A stretch of 64,000 bases of DNA from an uncultured Flavobacteriaceae bacterium (GTDB lineage: Bacteria; Bacteroidota; Bacteroidia; Flavobacteriales; Flavobacteriaceae): NCBI GenBank assembly GCA_947500435.1, contig CANMRV010000006.1:288905-352904 (forward strand), written 5' to 3'. The position numbers and the translations under genes are program-made. The notes beneath the pieces are model-generated. The model saw only the letters and a program-made list of their open reading frames with translations, did no database searches and had not been told where the DNA came from. Each line of letters opens with the position of its first letter. Positions within the stretch are counted from its first letter, which is position 1. Positions 8,174 through 16,836 of the stretch are shown here, one piece after another.

Positions 8174-10720
8174 ATGCAGCAGTCAGAACGTCTAGTAGAG
8201 TTTAAAAAATCGGTCAATAACAAGTTCAATGTCTATAATAGCTTGTTTCTAAATTTACCGTATCGAAATATTGAAAATGTGGGTATGCTAATTCCCTTGA
8301 TGTTAGACCAATGTCAAAAGGGTTTGCAATCAGGAAAAAATCCAAAGGAAATACTAGAAGCCTTTTTTCAGACCTTTGTTAATATTGAATCTGAAGAGGA
8401 TCGCATCGATTTTATGTTTCGAATTATTCAGTATGTAGAACGACAAGTAGTGCTTTATGATAGTGTTGAAGATGCGGCCTTTCCTAAATTACATGAACAT
8501 ACGAGTTCCCTATCTATAAAAGACTATTTTCAATTAGTAGATAAGAATAAAAGTTGGGATAGAATTACAGACCAACTTTCAAATTTTAGCGCTCGCATTG
8601 TACTTACGGCTCATCCGACCCAGTTTTATACACCTGCCATTTTAGATATCATAGCGAATCTGCGGTCTTTGATATTAGAAGATAAGATTGATGAAATCGA
8701 TGTCGCTCTGCAACAGTTGGGTTTAACCTCTTTAATCAACGCTAAGAAACCGACACCTTTAGATGAGGCAAAGAATATTATTTACATTCTTAGAAACGTG
8801 TATTACGAGGCTGTTGGTGATTTGTATTCGTATATCAAAAGTAATGTAGGGGAGCGTAATTTCGAAAATCATAACATCATGAAGCTGGGCTTTTGGCCCG
8901 GTGGAGACCGAGATGGAAATCCATTTGTAACGGCGGACATTACAAATGATGTTGCTGATGAGCTTCGGGTGAACCTAATGAAGTGTTATTACAATGATTT
9001 GAAAGTTTTACAGCAGAAACTTACTTTCAAAGAATTACAGGGTTCAATAACACAACTAAGAAATAACCTGTATACAGCGATGTTCAACCCAAAGAAGACG
9101 GTTGGATACGAAGACATTATAGGTCCTTTGTTAGATATCCGTGAAGGATTGATAGCAAAATACCACGGATTGTATCTAAAAGACTTGGATCAACTCATTG
9201 ATAAAGTCAAAATATTCAAAACACATTTCGCGACTTTAGACATTCGCCAAGACCATAGTCAACATTATTTGACGGTTGAAACGATTTTAAAGAAAAACGG
9301 AGTGATAACAGAAAATCTAAATGAGCTTTCACAAGAAGAATTACAAGAGTTGTTATTGCATAAGAATTTCAAAGTTTCAGCTGACGACTTCGATGAAGGT
9401 ATTGTAAAGGATACGTTGAACAATATTTCCCAATTAAAAAGCATTCAGCAAAAGAATGGTGAGGAAGGTTGTAATCGCTATATTATCAGTAATTCGGAGG
9501 ATATATTCTCGATCCTTTTTGTTTACGGACTATTCCGATGGTGTGGATGGAATTCCGGGGAAATCACCTTTGATATTGTTCCACTTTTTGAAACTATGAT
9601 AGGTATGGATGGCGCTGAGGCGACCATGCAGCACCTATTTAATTTACCGGAATATAGAAGTCATTTGAAAAGAAGAAAAGACAAGCAGACTATAATGCTT
9701 GGTTTCTCTGATGGAACAAAAGACGGGGGTTACTTAAAAGCAAACTGGTCTATCTTAAAAACTAAGGAAACCTTGTCCTCGGTCTGCGGAAAGAATGACA
9801 TCAAGGCCATTTTCTTTGATGGTCGTGGAGGTCCGCCAGCACGTGGAGGTGGTAAAACACATCGTTTTTATGCTGCTCAGACAAAGGATGTTGCTAATAA
9901 TGAAATTCAACTAACGATTCAAGGTCAGACCATAACCAGTACTTACGGAACCAAAGAACAATTCAAATACAACTGTGAGCAACTTTTAACTGCTGGCTTG
10001 TCCAATAATATATTTGGAAAGGAAAATGTAATTTCCTCTGAACAAAGAAATTTGATTGAAGAACTTTCTGAATTGAGTTTTGAAAAATACGATGCATTGA
10101 AACATCACGAGAATTTCATGTCGTATTTGGAAAATCGAAGTACATTAAAGTATTACACCAAAGCAAATATTGGTAGTCGCCCAGGAAAACGTGGTAACAA
10201 AGCCAAACTGGAATTAAGCGACCTTCGCGCGATATCATTTGTAGGCTCCTGGAGTCAATTGAAACAGAACGTGCCAGGCTATTTTGGTATCGGTTCTGCT
10301 TTAGAGACGATGAAGAATCAGGGTAGGTTAGATGAAGTGAAAACACTTTTCAAAGAAGTACCTTTCTTTAAAGCATTGATGTTGAATAGTATGATGTCGT
10401 TGTCAAAATGCTATTTTGAACTAACAAGCTACATGAAGGAGGACGAGGAGTATGGAGATTTTTGGATGATTCTTCATGCTGAATATCTGTTGTCTAAAGA
10501 AATGCTTTTAGAGATTTCTGATATGGATATTCTAATGGAGCGCGAAGCTGTCTCAAGGGAATCAATCAAAATTCGTGAGAACATCGTACTGCCTTTATTG
10601 GTTATTCAGCAATACGCCTTGCAGAAAATAGGAAGTAGTTCTAAACACAAAGAGCTTTATGAAAAGATTGTAACGCGTTCGCTCTATGGAAACATTAATG
10701 CGAGCCGTAATTCCGCTTAA
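8174..10720 (+). CDS. ppc: Phosphoenolpyruvate carboxylase
   Basis: PEPC adds bicarbonate to phosphoenolpyruvate, giving oxaloacetate to refill the TCA cycle. The 848-residue protein has the catalytic LTAHPT motif (His at about 147), GGDRDGNP (about 243-250), the GFSDGTKDGG version of the GYSDSxKDxG loop, GRGGPPARGGGK (about 550-561) and GSRPGKRG. The last residues are NASRNSA; most described PEPCs end in NTG and the terminal Gly is important for activity, so this ending is divergent. The gene stands alone, with a terminator before it. Confidence 0.95.
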   Translation: MQQSERLVEFKKSVNNKFNVYNSLFLNLPYRNIENVGMLIPLMLDQCQKGLQSGKNPKEILEAFFQTFVNIESEEDRIDFMFRIIQYVERQVVLYDSVEDAAFPKLHEHTSSLSIKDYFQLVDKNKSWDRITDQLSNFSARIVLTAHPTQFYTPAILDIIANLRSLILEDKIDEIDVALQQLGLTSLINAKKPTPLDEAKNIIYILRNVYYEAVGDLYSYIKSNVGERNFENHNIMKLGFWPGGDRDGNPFVTADITNDVADELRVNLMKCYYNDLKVLQQKLTFKELQGSITQLRNNLYTAMFNPKKTVGYEDIIGPLLDIREGLIAKYHGLYLKDLDQLIDKVKIFKTHFATLDIRQDHSQHYLTVETILKKNGVITENLNELSQEELQELLLHKNFKVSADDFDEGIVKDTLNNISQLKSIQQKNGEEGCNRYIISNSEDIFSILFVYGLFRWCGWNSGEITFDIVPLFETMIGMDGAEATMQHLFNLPEYRSHLKRRKDKQTIMLGFSDGTKDGGYLKANWSILKTKETLSSVCGKNDIKAIFFDGRGGPPARGGGKTHRFYAAQTKDVANNEIQLTIQGQTITSTYGTKEQFKYNCEQLLTAGLSNNIFGKENVISSEQRNLIEELSELSFEKYDALKHHENFMSYLENRSTLKYYTKANIGSRPGKRGNKAKLELSDLRAISFVGSWSQLKQNVPGYFGIGSALETMKNQGRLDEVKTLFKEVPFFKALMLNSMMSLSKCYFELTSYMKEDEEYGDFWMILHAEYLLSKEMLLEISDMDILMEREAVSRESIKIRENIVLPLLVIQQYALQKIGSSSKHKELYEKIVTRSLYGNINASRNSA

Positions 10721-10740
10721 AGAAAAGGTGATTTTTTATA

Positions 10741-10842
10741 ATGGACTTTTTCCAGTTGCTACAATTTGGTACCGTTTTTGTTGCCTTTTATTTGATACTA
10801 TTTTTATCCATAAAAGCTAATCCAACTTACTATGAAAAGTAA
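10741..10842 (+). CDS. Possible 33-residue membrane peptide
   Basis: An ATG 20 nt after ppc opens a 33-codon frame, MDFFQLLQFGTVFVAFYLIL and on, ending NPTYYEK. The middle is a single hydrophobic segment. AGAAAAGGTGA before the ATG is a possible weak ribosome binding site. It overlaps the next gene's start by 11 nt. I do not recognise it, and a frame this short may be chance. Confidence 0.3.
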   Translation: MDFFQLLQFGTVFVAFYLILFLSIKANPTYYEK

Positions 10843-11488
10843 AATTATGATTTTTGTTTTTTTTACTTTTTTGTCGATTTCGGTAGCAGTCGCTCAAAAC
10901 GGTAACTTCAAGACGGTCAAGGTTAAAGGTCTTGTTACAAATGCTGAAGGTATTCCTATAAAAAAGGGTGATGTATTTGTTGACTCCCTAAAAACCGGGT
11001 TGCGGACAAATAAAAGAGGGGAGTATAAATTTCGAATTCCTGTTAAATCCAATTTCATTAGTATTTATTCTGAGGAATATGGAATACTTACTATGGTTTA
11101 TAATGGAGAAGGAATAGTCAATTTTACTTTCCCCAAAAACAATGAAGTAAAAACTGAAAGTGAACTTTCTAAGTTAGGCTATATTTTCGATGTTGAAGCA
11201 TTCAGAAATATGGGTAAAAAGAGCTTTTCTGAGTATACCGATATTTTTCAAATAATTAGAGAGAAGTTTTCCGGTGTTAGAATTGAAGGGAGTACAATAT
11301 ATGTAAGAGGTATTATTAGTTTAGACGGCAATCAAACTCCATTATATGTCGTTGACGGTAACTATGTTACTAGTATTGCAAATATTAACCCTGATGAGTT
11401 AAAATCCATAGATCTTTTAAAGGGTGAAGACGCTTCTATTTATGGCGCAAGAGGCGCTGCGGGAGTTTTCGTTATTAGTTTGAAATAA
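10832..11488 (+). CDS. Secreted carboxypeptidase-regulatory / TonB-plug protein without barrel
   Basis: A signal peptide (MKSKIMIFVFFTFLSISVAVAQ) is followed by a carboxypeptidase-D regulatory-like domain (about 28-98) and a plug-like domain (about 130-218) with the SusC-type elements IYVRGIISLDG, TPLYVVDG, IDLLKGEDASIYGARGAAGV. In TonB-dependent receptors of the SusC class a beta-barrel of some 700 residues follows; here the protein stops at the end of the plug, at 218 residues. Sequence after the stop does not continue the frame, and the neighbour is on the other strand. It is either a relic or a true free-standing plug protein. Confidence 0.8.
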   Translation: MKSKIMIFVFFTFLSISVAVAQNGNFKTVKVKGLVTNAEGIPIKKGDVFVDSLKTGLRTNKRGEYKFRIPVKSNFISIYSEEYGILTMVYNGEGIVNFTFPKNNEVKTESELSKLGYIFDVEAFRNMGKKSFSEYTDIFQIIREKFSGVRIEGSTIYVRGIISLDGNQTPLYVVDGNYVTSIANINPDELKSIDLLKGEDASIYGARGAAGVFVISLK

Positions 11489-11491
11489 GTT

Positions 11492-12466
11492 TTACTTCGC
11501 AAAAACTTTTAATTCAGCACCCATTCCGTAGTTTCTATGACCTGTTTGAATCAACTTTGACTTTGCATTGTACGATTTATCAAAAATCTGCCACTTTTTG
11601 TTATTCAAAAAAACGCGTCTTACATAGGTGTTTTGACCAACCAATTTATCTGAAAAGGGGAGTAGTGGACGAAAAGAAGTAGATATTTTCTGAACCCCTC
11701 TAGCTGTTTTGATTTCTCGGTATTGTTTGGTTTGAGCCAAGCGACCCTTTGAGTTCGCATAGCCCAATACTTGTAGTGATACAAAGATTCCATCCTCAGG
11801 AATGTAAATCGATTTTGAAGAAAGATTCAATTCAAAGACCTTATCTTCTTTCTCATTTATGGAAAAAACCACATTTTCATAACCTATTGGTTCTCCGGGA
11901 AGGGAATTATTATTTTCATAGAAGTTCACTCTGAATATGGTGGCAAACTTTCCTTTTCCTTTGGACTTGTATTTCGATTCTGCATTTATGGGAAGCAACA
12001 GTTTTGAAATTTGCGTTGGTTCACCCTCATGGCGTTTAAATAAAACGGCAACCTCACTTTCTACAGTAGGAAGCCAGGATGCGAATATATCAGCATGTGA
12101 AATAGGTTTACGTTTTCGTAGTTTGAATTTTCCATTTTTCGGGGCCGAAACGACTACTTCGTTTAATTGGGAAACTTCTGGTTTCAGTGAAATGATTTCA
12201 GGTAAAGTGTTGGTTAAAATTGCTTTTTCAGCGTATCCCATTGCTGAGATGAAAAGTGTGTCTACATCGCTGTACTTTTCTTTGGAAAAAGAGAATCGCC
12301 CATCTTCATCTGCAAAATTTCCTAAGCCATTACCAAATGAAATCGTTGCAAAAGGAATTGGTTCTTGATTCAAGGAGTCTGCAATAGTGATGGTTTGCGC
12401 AATTGTAAAATTGACAACTAATATAAAAAGAGTTAGGAACGAATATTTCATGGAAATCTGCTTCAT
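11492..12466 (-). CDS. Carboxypeptidase-like regulatory domain protein, secreted
   Basis: 324 residues. After a signal peptide comes a CarboxypepD_reg-like fold (about 25-100: DSLNQEPIPFATISFGNG, FADEDGRFSFS), then LNEVVVSAP, the point at which TonB-linked proteins enter the plug. Instead, a basic linker (KLRKRKPIS) leads to a domain of about 190 residues of unknown function, with several beta strands and IPEDGIFVSLQVLGY. Homologues occur widely in Flavobacteriaceae without known role. The ATG at 12451 (MKYSF) is an alternative start five codons in. It ends three bases from the plug gene on the other strand. Confidence 0.75.
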   Translation of the reverse strand: MKQISMKYSFLTLFILVVNFTIAQTITIADSLNQEPIPFATISFGNGLGNFADEDGRFSFSKEKYSDVDTLFISAMGYAEKAILTNTLPEIISLKPEVSQLNEVVVSAPKNGKFKLRKRKPISHADIFASWLPTVESEVAVLFKRHEGEPTQISKLLLPINAESKYKSKGKGKFATIFRVNFYENNNSLPGEPIGYENVVFSINEKEDKVFELNLSSKSIYIPEDGIFVSLQVLGYANSKGRLAQTKQYREIKTARGVQKISTSFRPLLPFSDKLVGQNTYVRRVFLNNKKWQIFDKSYNAKSKLIQTGHRNYGMGAELKVFAK

Positions 12467-12525
12467 ACTTATGAAACGAAAAGAAAGCGGGTAAAGTGCC
12501 CGCTCTATATTTTGTGAATGTGATT

Positions 12526-12951
12526 TTAGCTGATTGCTTTAAGCAATTTTTTGCCACCATTCCAGCTGCAGGTGCCATCACTGGTTTGAAAAGTTTCGCC
12601 TCCATACCGCAGTACATAGGTGTCAACGGTTGAACACCCTCCCATGTGTAATGCTTGAAGTTGAAGTTCGAAGGTTCTAAACGCTTCGATTTCCTTTGCG
12701 TTAAGGGTTTTCTTAAAGTCTGGAAAACTTGCAGTTATTATTCCTGCTTCTTTAGAAACAAGTATTGTCTGTCTGTCACCACCAAAGCACCCAACTGAGG
12801 TAATTTCGATGGAGTAACTTTCACCGTTTTGCAGGGATTCTATAATTGTAGTTGTGGGTTCTTGTTCTGATTCTATTTGTACAAATGCTGATGCAGAATA
12901 TGTCGTAAAAATTGAAAGAAGAAGTATTGTAAAGTAGTTTTTTGCTTTCAT
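12526..12951 (-). CDS. Secreted protein of unknown function
   Basis: A 141-residue protein with a clear signal peptide (MKAKNYFTILLLSIFTTYSASA). The mature part has three cysteines set in glycine-rich contexts, VGCFGGDRQ, MGGCSTVDT and DGTCSWNGG, and the repeated theme YxLRYGGE. I do not recognise a family. It lies 60 nt upstream of the regulatory-domain protein on the same strand, so the two could share a transcript. Confidence 0.7.
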   Translation of the reverse strand: MKAKNYFTILLLSIFTTYSASAFVQIESEQEPTTTIIESLQNGESYSIEITSVGCFGGDRQTILVSKEAGIITASFPDFKKTLNAKEIEAFRTFELQLQALHMGGCSTVDTYVLRYGGETFQTSDGTCSWNGGKKLLKAIS

Positions 12952-13039
12952 ACGTTCAGTTAAAAATCAATAATTATGCCGTTTTTCCGGGACATCTCTA
13001 ACATAAAGGACTCCATATAATTAACAATGTGGCAAAAGC

Positions 13040-14533
13040 TTACATTTTTGTGCTCAGCAATCCGTAGAAAACTTTAATTCCGTATGCAATTTGTCCAATT
13101 TTTAAGTTCTCATTAGGGCTATGTTGATTGTTATCAGAATTTACCATAGGGACGATAAAAGCGGGTATTTTCAATTCATTAATAAAAGGTGAGATTGGCA
13201 CTGTACCGCCCATAATTCGAATTTGAACTACATCTTCATCGAAATTACTCTTTATAGTATTCAACAAAAACTCACCATAAGGATTGTTTAAATCAGTTCG
13301 AAAAGCATCGGTAACTCCCCGCTCGGTAATGGTCATTATTTTGTCATGTGCCATTCGTTGTTCTCTGTTAGGAATGGTATCCATAATATAAAAACCTTGC
13401 TTCTCTATATGTTTTTTAACCAGATTTTTTAAACGTGTTCCATCACTTTCTGGTACTAAGCGCAGATCAAGTTCGGCCGTAGCAGATTCAGGAACTATGG
13501 TACGAGCTTTATCACCAATCCATCCAGAGCCTAAACCTCTAATGTTTAAAGAGGGATATTGTAATGACTCTTGATAAAAACCACCTACTTTTTCTGGAGT
13601 CTTAATTGCTAAATTGGTATTAATCGTTGTCGCGTTATCCGGAACACTTTTTATCACAGCCATAGCATTTTCATCTATGGTAATTCCATCGTAATACCCT
13701 TCAATCGTGACCTTTCCGCCCTCGTCTTTCATGGTCGCCAAAACCTGTGCTAGCTGAAACCCAGGGTTAGGGGCATAATTGCCATAATGACCACTATGCT
13801 GAGGTTTAATGGGGCCATGAGTGGTCAATGAAAGTGTTGTAATTCCTCTACAACCATATACAACAGTCGGTTTTCCGGAAACATGTACAGGACCATCATT
13901 GATAACCAGAAAATCTGCTTCTAACAATTCGCGGTATTGTTTTACAGCTTTGGGTAACGGTTTACTTCCCTTTTCTTCTTCACTATCTAAAATGATTTTT
14001 ACATTGAATGGAATTTCTTGTCCGTTCTCTTTCAATAAATCAATCGCACTCAAGAACATAACTATCGGTCCTTTATCATCTGAAGTAGAGCGCCCGAACA
14101 AACGCCAATCATAATTGATATCTTCATTCAAATCTTCAAAGGCTTGATCTTTCCAGCCATCACCATCCGGAGATTTTAAGACCACTTCATATGGATTGGG
14201 TTGATTCCATTTTGAAGGGTCAACTGATTGTCCATCTAAGTGCATATAGAACAAGATGGTAGGCTTGTTGTCTTCCATTGGGAGCGAAGCAAAGAATAAC
14301 GATTCACCTTCGGTAGGAAGTATTGAAGAATTAAACCCTCTGGCGTTGAAGTTCTTTTCAAGCCAAGTTAAATTTCGATTGATATCAGCATGTTCTAAGG
14401 CGTCATTGGGAATTTGAACAAAGCTTCTGATTTCATTTATTGCTTGTCTTACTTGTCCTTTAAGTTGCCCTTCTTCTTGAGAAGTAGCGCTAAAAAGGAT
14501 AAAAAAGGAAAATATAAAAAGTACTTTTTTCAT
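13040..14533 (-). CDS. M20-family metallopeptidase, exported
   Basis: A 497-residue dipeptidase/aminoacylase-type zinc enzyme with a signal peptide (MKKVLFIFSFFILFSATS), so it should work in the periplasm or outside. Metal ligands and catalytic residues fit M20: HLDGQSVDP (HxD), GRSTSDDKGP (bridging Asp), DSEEEKGS (Glu-Glu pair) and the C-terminal His in NQHSPNEN. The dimerisation domain lies between about 230 and 350. Substrate not known. It stands alone between the secreted protein gene and the trp operon. Confidence 0.9.
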   Translation of the reverse strand: MKKVLFIFSFFILFSATSQEEGQLKGQVRQAINEIRSFVQIPNDALEHADINRNLTWLEKNFNARGFNSSILPTEGESLFFASLPMEDNKPTILFYMHLDGQSVDPSKWNQPNPYEVVLKSPDGDGWKDQAFEDLNEDINYDWRLFGRSTSDDKGPIVMFLSAIDLLKENGQEIPFNVKIILDSEEEKGSKPLPKAVKQYRELLEADFLVINDGPVHVSGKPTVVYGCRGITTLSLTTHGPIKPQHSGHYGNYAPNPGFQLAQVLATMKDEGGKVTIEGYYDGITIDENAMAVIKSVPDNATTINTNLAIKTPEKVGGFYQESLQYPSLNIRGLGSGWIGDKARTIVPESATAELDLRLVPESDGTRLKNLVKKHIEKQGFYIMDTIPNREQRMAHDKIMTITERGVTDAFRTDLNNPYGEFLLNTIKSNFDEDVVQIRIMGGTVPISPFINELKIPAFIVPMVNSDNNQHSPNENLKIGQIAYGIKVFYGLLSTKM

Positions 14534-14583
14534 TCGATTTTTGAATTGAATTACGGATTTTAAAAGTAAGGATAATTGAGGGA

Positions 14584-14805
14584 TTACGATTTGCTTTTAA
14601 GCTTTATAAATATCAAGCGTATTAAGAGTAAAAAAGGGAAACCGTGGAGTAGAACATCAAACCAATCCATCGCTCTCATGCCTATGGCACCGCCAGCTAT
14701 CCATTTAAGTTTTCCCCAGATATGAGGTTCAGGAAAGAAAGGAGCAAGGCCTAGAGCCAGGCACAGAAGAATTATTAGTTTCCAACTATCTAAAAGGTCT
14801 TTCAA
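14584..14805 (-). CDS. Small membrane protein downstream of trpA
   Basis: About 73 residues from the TTG at 14805 (MKDLLDSWKLII), with two hydrophobic segments separated by FFPEPHIWGKLKWIAGGA. There is no ATG; a TTG at 14835 inside trpA would add ten residues. The predicted start almost touches the trpA stop, so it is probably the last gene of the trp transcript. Similar short proteins occur in other flavobacteria, sometimes labelled as transporters without grounds. Function unknown. Confidence 0.65.
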   Translation of the reverse strand: MKDLLDSWKLIILLCLALGLAPFFPEPHIWGKLKWIAGGAIGMRAMDWFDVLLHGFPFLLLIRLIFIKLKSKS

Positions 14806-14806
14806 A

Positions 14807-15571
14807 CTATTTGATTTTTTTAATGAAATTGCCAATGGAATCGACTCCGTGCTCAGTTAAATGTTTAATAAAAGCGGAACCAATAATTGCTCCTTTTGCA
14901 TTTTTAGTGGCCGCTTGAAAAGTCTCTTCGTCCTTAATTCCAAAACCAACAATTTGCGGGTTTTTTAAATTCATGTTTGCAATACGTTCGAAGTACTCGG
15001 CTTGTGTATTTCCAAATCCTGACTTGGAGCCTGTTACACTTGCCGAGCTTACCATATAGATAAATCCGTCAGAAGCCGCATCAATTTGATGAATACGCTC
15101 ATCGCTAGTCTGTGGCGTAATCAAGAATACATTGATAAGTCCGTATTTTTTGAAAGTTGCTTCATAATCAGCTTGATATACATCTAAAGGCAAATCAGGC
15201 ATGATAATTCCGTCTATACCAATCTCATGACATTTTTTGCAGAAAGCTTCAACACCATATTGTAACATTGGGTTGAAATAGCCCATTACAATTAGCGGAA
15301 TGGAAACGGTTTTGCGAATGTCTTTGAGTTGCTCAAAGAGTTTTTCGGTGGTCATTCCATTTTTCAAGGCGGCAGTAGAGCTATCTTGAATGGTTGGTCC
15401 ATCAGCTAAAGGGTCACTAAAGGGCAGACCGATTTCAATCATGTCAATACCGTTTTGTTCTAAATCTTGAATGATTTTAACGGTGTCGTTTATTGATGGA
15501 TATCCAGCTGTGAAATATATGGAGAGGAGTTTTTTATCCTCTTGTAGCTTCTCATTAATTCTATTACTCAT
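14807..15571 (-). CDS. trpA: Tryptophan synthase alpha subunit
   Basis: TrpA cleaves indole-3-glycerol phosphate to indole and glyceraldehyde-3-phosphate and passes the indole through a tunnel to TrpB. 254 residues, a TIM barrel. Catalytic Glu in MIEIGLPFSDPLADGPTIQ and Asp in GIIMPDLPL are present; the phosphate-binding end GFGIKDEE and GSAF is conserved. The ATG overlaps the TrpB stop codon by one base. Last biosynthetic gene in the operon. Confidence 0.98.
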   Translation of the reverse strand: MSNRINEKLQEDKKLLSIYFTAGYPSINDTVKIIQDLEQNGIDMIEIGLPFSDPLADGPTIQDSSTAALKNGMTTEKLFEQLKDIRKTVSIPLIVMGYFNPMLQYGVEAFCKKCHEIGIDGIIMPDLPLDVYQADYEATFKKYGLINVFLITPQTSDERIHQIDAASDGFIYMVSSASVTGSKSGFGNTQAEYFERIANMNLKNPQIVGFGIKDEETFQAATKNAKGAIIGSAFIKHLTEHGVDSIGNFIKKIK

Positions 15572-16752
15572 TATGCCAACTTAAAGTAGTCTATATATGT
15601 ATTCAAATCCTTGTCCCCTCGCCCTGAAAGACTGATTACCACAACATCATCTAATTTAAATTTCTTATGCTCAAAAATGGCAAACGCGTGCCCGGTTTCT
15701 ATAGCTGGAATAATTCCTTCCAATTGTGAAAGTTCTAGTCCGGCAGTCATGGCTTCATCATCTGTTGCGGAATAGAATTCCGCCCTTCCTGATTTGTGCA
15801 AATGCGAATGCATCGGACCAACTCCAGGGTAATCTAATCCTGCGGAAATGGAATAGGGTTCTGTAATCTGTCCATCTGTAGTTTGCATCAACATGGTTTT
15901 GCAACCGTGAATAATCCCCACTTTCCCCAAAGCAGAAGTAGCTGCACTTTCACCGCTTTCAACACCTTTTCCTGCAGCTTCAACTGCTATGATACCAACT
16001 TCTTCTTCATCTAGGAAATGATAATACGTTCCCGCTGCGTTACTTCCCCCACCAATACAAGCTACCACATAATCAGGATTTTCACGGCCTTCTTTTTCTT
16101 TCAATTGCCATTTGATTTCTTCAGAAATTACCGATTGAAAACGAGTCACCATATCAGGGTAGGGGTGTGGCCCAATGGCTGAACCAATAATGTAATGCGT
16201 ATCTACAGGATTATTTATCCAATCACGAATCGCTTCGTTGGTGGCATCTTTTAATGTTCGACTTCCTGAAAGTGCTGGTCGAACTTCGGCTCCTAACATT
16301 TTCATACGTGCTACATTAGGTGCTTGCCGAGCAATATCGATTTCGCCCATATAGACAATACATTTCATGCCCATCAATGCACAAACGGTTGCGGTTGCAA
16401 CGCCATGTTGTCCGGCTCCCGTTTCAGCAATAATTCTGGTTTTACCTAACTTCTTGGCCATTAGAATCTGACCAATTGTATTATTTACTTTATGTGCTCC
16501 AGTATGATTTAAATCTTCTCGTTTGAGATAAATTTTACATCCGTGTTTTTCGGAAAGTCGTTTTGCAAAGTAAAGTGGCGAAGGCCTGCCTACATAGTCT
16601 TTGAGCAGTTGATGAAATTCCTTTTGAAAGGATTCCTCATACATGATTTCTAAATACTTTTGGCGTAACTCTTCTACATTCGGATAGAGCATTTCAGGAA
16701 TAAAAGCGCCACCGAATTCTCCGTAATATCCTTTTTCGTCTGCGTGATACAT
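15571..16752 (-). CDS. trpB: Tryptophan synthase beta subunit
   Basis: TrpB condenses indole and serine to tryptophan with pyridoxal phosphate. 393 residues. The PLP lysine is in the motif LNHTGAHKVNN; the glutamate-rich GSNA loop GGGSNAAGTYYHF binds the phosphate, and AETGAGQHGVA is the COMM-domain region. The ATG at 16752 gives MYHADEKGYYGEFGGAF, a standard TrpB start. It is separated from trpF by 61 nt holding a pair of palindromes. Confidence 0.98.
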   Translation of the reverse strand: MYHADEKGYYGEFGGAFIPEMLYPNVEELRQKYLEIMYEESFQKEFHQLLKDYVGRPSPLYFAKRLSEKHGCKIYLKREDLNHTGAHKVNNTIGQILMAKKLGKTRIIAETGAGQHGVATATVCALMGMKCIVYMGEIDIARQAPNVARMKMLGAEVRPALSGSRTLKDATNEAIRDWINNPVDTHYIIGSAIGPHPYPDMVTRFQSVISEEIKWQLKEKEGRENPDYVVACIGGGSNAAGTYYHFLDEEEVGIIAVEAAGKGVESGESAATSALGKVGIIHGCKTMLMQTTDGQITEPYSISAGLDYPGVGPMHSHLHKSGRAEFYSATDDEAMTAGLELSQLEGIIPAIETGHAFAIFEHKKFKLDDVVVISLSGRGDKDLNTYIDYFKLA

Positions 16753-16771
16753 AACAATTATAATTTTAATT

Positions 16772-16836
16772 CCCTCCTAATAAGGAGGGTTAGGGAGTTG
16801 TAAAACACACCCCTCAATCCCCTCTTTCTAGAGGGG
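16772..16836. repeat. Double palindromic intergenic element at the trpF end
   Basis: Two hairpins lie in tandem. The first is CCCTCCT-AATA-AGGAGGG (16772-16789), between trpF and trpB. The second is CCCCTCT-TTCT-AGAGGGG (16819-16836), inside the last codons of trpF. The linker holds related GGGAG and CCCCTC pieces. Seen from the trp strand, the arrangement resembles GC-rich palindromic repeats that are scattered between genes in many flavobacterial genomes; a genome search is needed to prove it here. It is not followed by a T-run, so it is not a normal terminator. Confidence 0.55.

Noticed and set aside
14584..14835. Start of the small membrane protein at the TTG at 14835
   Set aside because: It would lie 29 nt inside trpA with no ribosome binding site; the TTG at 14805 is more plausible.
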